Part shown: positions 6,832 to 8,644 of the stretch, one piece after another | Layout: every line of letters begins with the position of its first letter | Position numbering within the stretch: position 1 is the first letter of the stretch | From: Candidatus Uhrbacteria bacterium | GTDB taxonomy: Bacteria > Patescibacteriota > Patescibacteriia > 2-12-FULL-60-25 | NCBI GenBank assembly: GCA_016866635.1 | Contig: VGLT01000035.1 | Location: forward strand, 1 to 8,644 | Direction: 5' to 3' | DNA length: 8,644 nucleotides | The notes under the pieces: model-generated | What the model was told of the DNA's origin: nothing | The model's database searches: none | The model's input: the letters and a program-made list of their open reading frames with translations, nothing else | Made by a program: the position numbers and the translations under genes

Positions 6832-6837
6832 AGGAGG
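6832..6837 (+). promoter_or_regulatory. Consensus Shine-Dalgarno of the high-G+C gene
   Basis: AGGAGG lies 5 nt before ATG 6843. It fixes the start there rather than at the TTG at 6765, which only extends the frame through non-signal sequence. It is a stronger SD than those before most other genes in the window. Confidence 0.8.
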
Positions 6838-6842
6838 AACCC

Positions 6843-7817
6843 ATGCGAAACGTCGGTATCATCTGTCTGCTCGCCATTGCGGTGGCGGCGGAGCCGGCTT
6901 CGGCCGGCAAGAAGAACAAGATCATGGCGGATGCCGCCAAGCCCGCGTCGGCTCAGGAACGCAAGCTGACCGAAGCGGAGATCGAGTACGCGGCGGGTCG
7001 AGCCGCATTCGGGGAAGAAAAGTGGATACTCGCCCTCGACCGGTTCTACAGGTCCATCGCCTCGAACGCGAAGGGCGGATCAACCCCGCTCACCGCGAAG
7101 CAGCTCTCGCAGCTCTACTACAACTCCGCTCTGTGTCACGAACATCTGGCCACCGATGAGATCGGTGTTGTGAACCAGAACCAGCGACTGGAACTCGCGT
7201 GGTCAGCCTTCGTGAAAGCGCGGGACACGCTCCTGGCGGCCGACAGCAAGGTCGTCAACGCGAACCCAGAACTGCTTGCGGACATCGGGACCAAGCTGGA
7301 GCAGCTCAAGAAGAAAATGGATGACTTGAAGCGGGTGAAGGCCGAGCCGCCACCCGCGATCAAGGAACCGCCCGTCCATGTCGTGGTGCCGCCCGCCCCT
7401 CCGATCGTTCAACCGACCGAGCAGACCAAGAACCCATTCACCACGGATCCAAGGCGTGTGCGCGTCGAGAAGATCAACGGCGACGAGTCGACGGCGAAGA
7501 AGTACGCACTGCCGATCGGGCTCGGTGTCACCGGCGGCGCGCTCTTCGTCACGGGGCTCGGCATGTGGGCGCACTCGCTCGTCGCGGTCAACAACCTGCG
7601 CGAGCAGGACAAGACCTGCGGCGGCAAGTGCAACCTCCAGCCGCAAGGCGACGCTCTCCGAACGCAATTCGTGGTGGGGCTCACGTTCAACATCGTGGGT
7701 CTGGTCGCGGGAAGCGTGGCGGCGGTGCTCGGCGGCCTGAAGAACAGGACCGATCGCCTGCCGCGCGTGACCCTCATCCCCCACTCGGGCGGTGGGGAGA
7801 TCTCGGTCTCGTTCTGA
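6843..7817 (+). CDS. Secreted TPR-like, Pro-rich protein with two C-terminal TM helices; foreign-looking
   Basis: A 324-residue protein. The signal peptide spans 1-21 (hydrophobic core 4-16, A-S-A before G22). An alpha-helical region at about 45-165 looks like degenerate TPRs (A-G-R-A-A-F-G-E-E-K-W at 51-61, Y-Y-N-S-A-L-C-H-E near 92-100). A Pro-rich linker spans 168-192. Two membrane helices lie at about 223-248 and 275-297, with a C-x-x-x-C pair (259, 263) between them. The end has a G-G-G-E-I-S-V-S-F tail. This order, with a Cys-bearing loop and a Gly-rich tail ending in Phe, resembles many uncharacterised Myxococcota envelope proteins (family recollection, not a search). G+C is far above the neighbours: I count 43 of 60 at 7501-7560 against 28 of 60 at 3241-3300. 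It has its own SD and 3' hairpin. Transfer or chimeric assembly are both possible; function is unknown. Confidence 0.85.
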   Translation: MRNVGIICLLAIAVAAEPASAGKKNKIMADAAKPASAQERKLTEAEIEYAAGRAAFGEEKWILALDRFYRSIASNAKGGSTPLTAKQLSQLYYNSALCHEHLATDEIGVVNQNQRLELAWSAFVKARDTLLAADSKVVNANPELLADIGTKLEQLKKKMDDLKRVKAEPPPAIKEPPVHVVVPPAPPIVQPTEQTKNPFTTDPRRVRVEKINGDESTAKKYALPIGLGVTGGALFVTGLGMWAHSLVAVNNLREQDKTCGGKCNLQPQGDALRTQFVVGLTFNIVGLVAGSVAAVLGGLKNRTDRLPRVTLIPHSGGGEISVSF

Positions 7818-7830
7818 AGGGAATCTCTGA

Positions 7831-7876
7831 CGTCGGGCGGTGCGGGGTACATGCGCCGGCCTCGCACCGCTCGACG
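7831..7876 (+). other. 17-bp GC-rich RNA hairpin after the foreign gene
   Basis: 7831-7847 pairs with 7860-7876 in 17 consecutive pairs, two of them G-U, around a 12-nt loop. Both wobbles form only in plus-strand RNA, so the structure fits a transcript of the gene ending at 7817. No T-run follows. It may be a 3' stabilising hairpin or a U-less terminator brought along with the gene. Confidence 0.65.
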
Positions 7877-7905
7877 CGGAGACATTCCGATTGCAACACC
7901 TACTG

Positions 7906-7928
7906 AAGGAGCCGAAAGGTTCCTTTTT
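7906..7928 (+). terminator. Intrinsic terminator with GNRA loop
   Basis: AAGGAGCC (7906-7913) pairs with GGTTCCTT (7918-7925), including one G-U, around a GAAA tetraloop, and leads into five T (7924-7928). Composition here is back to the host style. It would stop transcription before the tRNA-Thr promoter. Confidence 0.85.
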
Positions 7929-7936
7929 GTGTACCG

Positions 7937-7965
7937 TTGACGAAAATCGCTATGTAAAGTATCCT
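7937..7965 (+). promoter_or_regulatory. Sigma70-type promoter of tRNA-Thr(TGT)-rpmG
   Basis: TTGACG (7937-7942), a 17-nt spacer and TATCCT (7960-7965). Transcription would start near 7972, 26 nt before the tRNA. It directly follows a terminator, so this unit is transcribed on its own. Confidence 0.7.
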
Positions 7966-7997
7966 CTTAGCGTTCTTAAAAATAGGTATGGACTCAG

Positions 7998-8074
7998 GCC
8001 GACGTAGCTCAGTTGGTTAGAGCAGCTGTTTTGTAAACAGCAGGTCGTCGGTTCAAATCCGACCGTCGGCTCCA
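7998..8074 (+). tRNA. tRNA-Thr(TGT)
   Basis: A 77-nt cloverleaf with encoded CCA. Acceptor GCCGACG (7998-8004) pairs with CGTCGGC (8064-8070); the discriminator is T. The anticodon stem GCTGT/ACAGC holds TTTGTAA with anticodon TGT at 8032-8034. The T stem is GTCGG/CCGAC with TTCAAAT. It is a second Thr isoacceptor, sharing the D-arm sequence and the discriminator with tRNA-Thr(GGT). It lies 13 nt before rpmG on the same transcript. Confidence 0.97.
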
Positions 8075-8087
8075 CCGAATAAACACT

Positions 8088-8240
8088 ATGTCCCAAGACA
8101 ATCTCGCCCCCCTTGAGTGTACAATTTGTAAACGCAAAACACATAACACCACGCGCAATCGCAAAATTAAAGTGCGCTTGGCTTTGAGTAAATTCTGCCG
8201 TTTCTGTAAAAAGCACACGGAACACAAAGAGACGAAATAA
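8088..8240 (+). CDS. rpmG: 50S ribosomal protein L33, zinc-binding type
   Basis: A 50-residue protein of the large ribosomal subunit, near the E site. The two Cys pairs C11-x-x-C14 and C37-x-x-C40 form the zinc ribbon of the C+ form. The basic middle and the tail K-H-T-E-H-K-E-T-K are typical of L33. Start is ATG 8088; there is no SD. The tRNA 3' end is only 13 nt upstream, so tRNA processing would leave a very short leader. A strong terminator follows the stop by 1 nt. Links of tRNA genes with rpmG (and secE-nusG) are common in bacteria, but secE and nusG are not here. Confidence 0.94.
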   Translation: MSQDNLAPLECTICKRKTHNTTRNRKIKVRLALSKFCRFCKKHTEHKETK

Positions 8241-8241
8241 G

Positions 8242-8272
8242 AAAAACTCCCTTTCAAGGGAGTTTTTCTTTT
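8242..8272. terminator. Bidirectional intrinsic terminator after rpmG
   Basis: AAAAACTCCC (8242-8251) pairs perfectly with GGGAGTTTTT (8258-8267) around loop TTTCAA, followed by CTTTT. The 5' A-run gives a U-run on the minus strand too, so it can end both rpmG and the convergent minus-strand gene. The CCC-N-TTCAA-GGG core is shared with the terminator at 6091-6118. Confidence 0.88.
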
Positions 8273-8363
8273 GGAGCACCATCGTGAACGAATTTCGAAC
8301 CTTTTTCTTGAAGAATGGGAACTTGTATTTGTCGCCGTTGAACGGAAATCGACTTTTAGATCA

Positions 8364-8644
8364 TTAACGCTCCTTAGGATAATGTGTCTTTTCCACTTTT
8401 GCGCCGGGAGGAACTTCTGAAATTTCTGACCATACTTCACCTTGCATTTCGTAACGGAAAACTGATGATGTTGCAGGTTGAGTCTGAAGCTCTTCCAATT
8501 TAGTTCTTAGGAAGCGCCTCGCATCGCCTACGTTTATTCTGTGATATTGAGTAAAGTGTTGTCCGTCACTTTTATCGCTATCTGCACGAACAGTAATTTC
8601 AGCATCATCAGGATGTTTCTCTAAAATAGCTAAATTATCATTGT
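8364..8644 (-). CDS. 3' part of an unrecognised gene, cut by the window edge
   Basis: The minus strand is open from the window end to a TAA at 8366-8364, giving the last 93 residues of a protein. The translation reads as ordinary coding sequence: mixed, hydrophilic, with acidic stretches such as K-H-P-D-D-A-E-I and a basic end T-H-Y-P-K-E-R. No start codon suits this frame near the edge, so the gene continues beyond 8644. It is more AT-rich than the genes before it. No motif, membrane helix or family is recognised. It converges on rpmG, and the shared terminator lies about 90 nt beyond its stop. No other gene is supported between 8241 and 8363. Confidence 0.6.
   Translation of the reverse strand, partial: NDNLAILEKHPDDAEITVRADSDKSDGQHFTQYHRINVGDARRFLRTKLEELQTQPATSSVFRYEMQGEVWSEISEVPPGAKVEKTHYPKER

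Noticed and set aside
7203..7885. Long open frames on both strands over the high-G+C gene
   Set aside because: High G+C removes stop codons by chance. Only the 6843-7817 frame has an SD, a signal peptide and sensible protein features.
8284..8367. 27-codon plus-strand ORF with GTG start and GGAG 7 nt upstream
   Set aside because: It lies right behind the rpmG terminator with no promoter, is very short, and its end overlaps the end of the minus-strand gene; probably chance.
8009..8440. Minus-strand frame of 143 codons across rpmG and the tRNA
   Set aside because: It runs through tRNA-Thr, L33 and a terminator on the other strand, and its start lies inside the better-supported minus frame ending at 8364.

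Overview
The window looks like chromosomal DNA of a Patescibacteria (CPR) bacterium of roughly 45-50% G+C. This placement is an inference. It rests on compact gene packing, the standard stop codons, a single-chain glycyl-tRNA synthetase with a Cys4 zinc site, a 50-residue L33 ending in an HKETK-type tail, a short YgjP/DUF45-like metalloprotein, and small housekeeping genes with 4-16 nt spacers.

Layout. Positions 3-5892 hold a tight same-strand series: a secreted beta-propeller (Asp-box) probable lipoprotein, ribosome recycling factor (frr), glycyl-tRNA synthetase (glyS), an M16 zinc peptidase broken by an apparent ~35-nt internal deletion, triosephosphate isomerase (tpiA), and a membrane-anchored TPR protein. 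A promoter inside the end of the TPR gene probably drives tRNA-Thr(GGT) and tRNA-Tyr(GTA), which lie 1 nt apart and end in a strong intrinsic terminator. A short YgjP-like metallopeptidase-fold gene follows.

Positions 6582-7997 are the unusual part. They contain two partly exclusive RNA helices, a promoter plus ribosome binding site and start codon that open only a 9-codon ORF, and an inverted repeat around that start. Next comes a high-G+C gene (6843-7817) for a secreted, TPR-like, Pro-rich, two-TM protein of a style seen in Myxococcota. This gene has its own Shine-Dalgarno and a 17-bp 3' hairpin. It looks foreign to the host, by horizontal transfer or by chimeric assembly.

After a terminator and a good sigma70-type promoter come tRNA-Thr(TGT) and rpmG (L33), closed by a bidirectional terminator. 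The window ends in the 3' part of an unrecognised AT-richer gene on the minus strand.

Most intact genes serve translation (frr, glyS, three tRNAs, rpmG) or central glycolysis (tpiA). I see no CRISPR array, insertion sequence, phage module or defence system, and no convincing new multi-gene system. The points most worth a second look are the foreign gene and its junctions, the RNA structures at 6605-6658, and the broken M16 gene.
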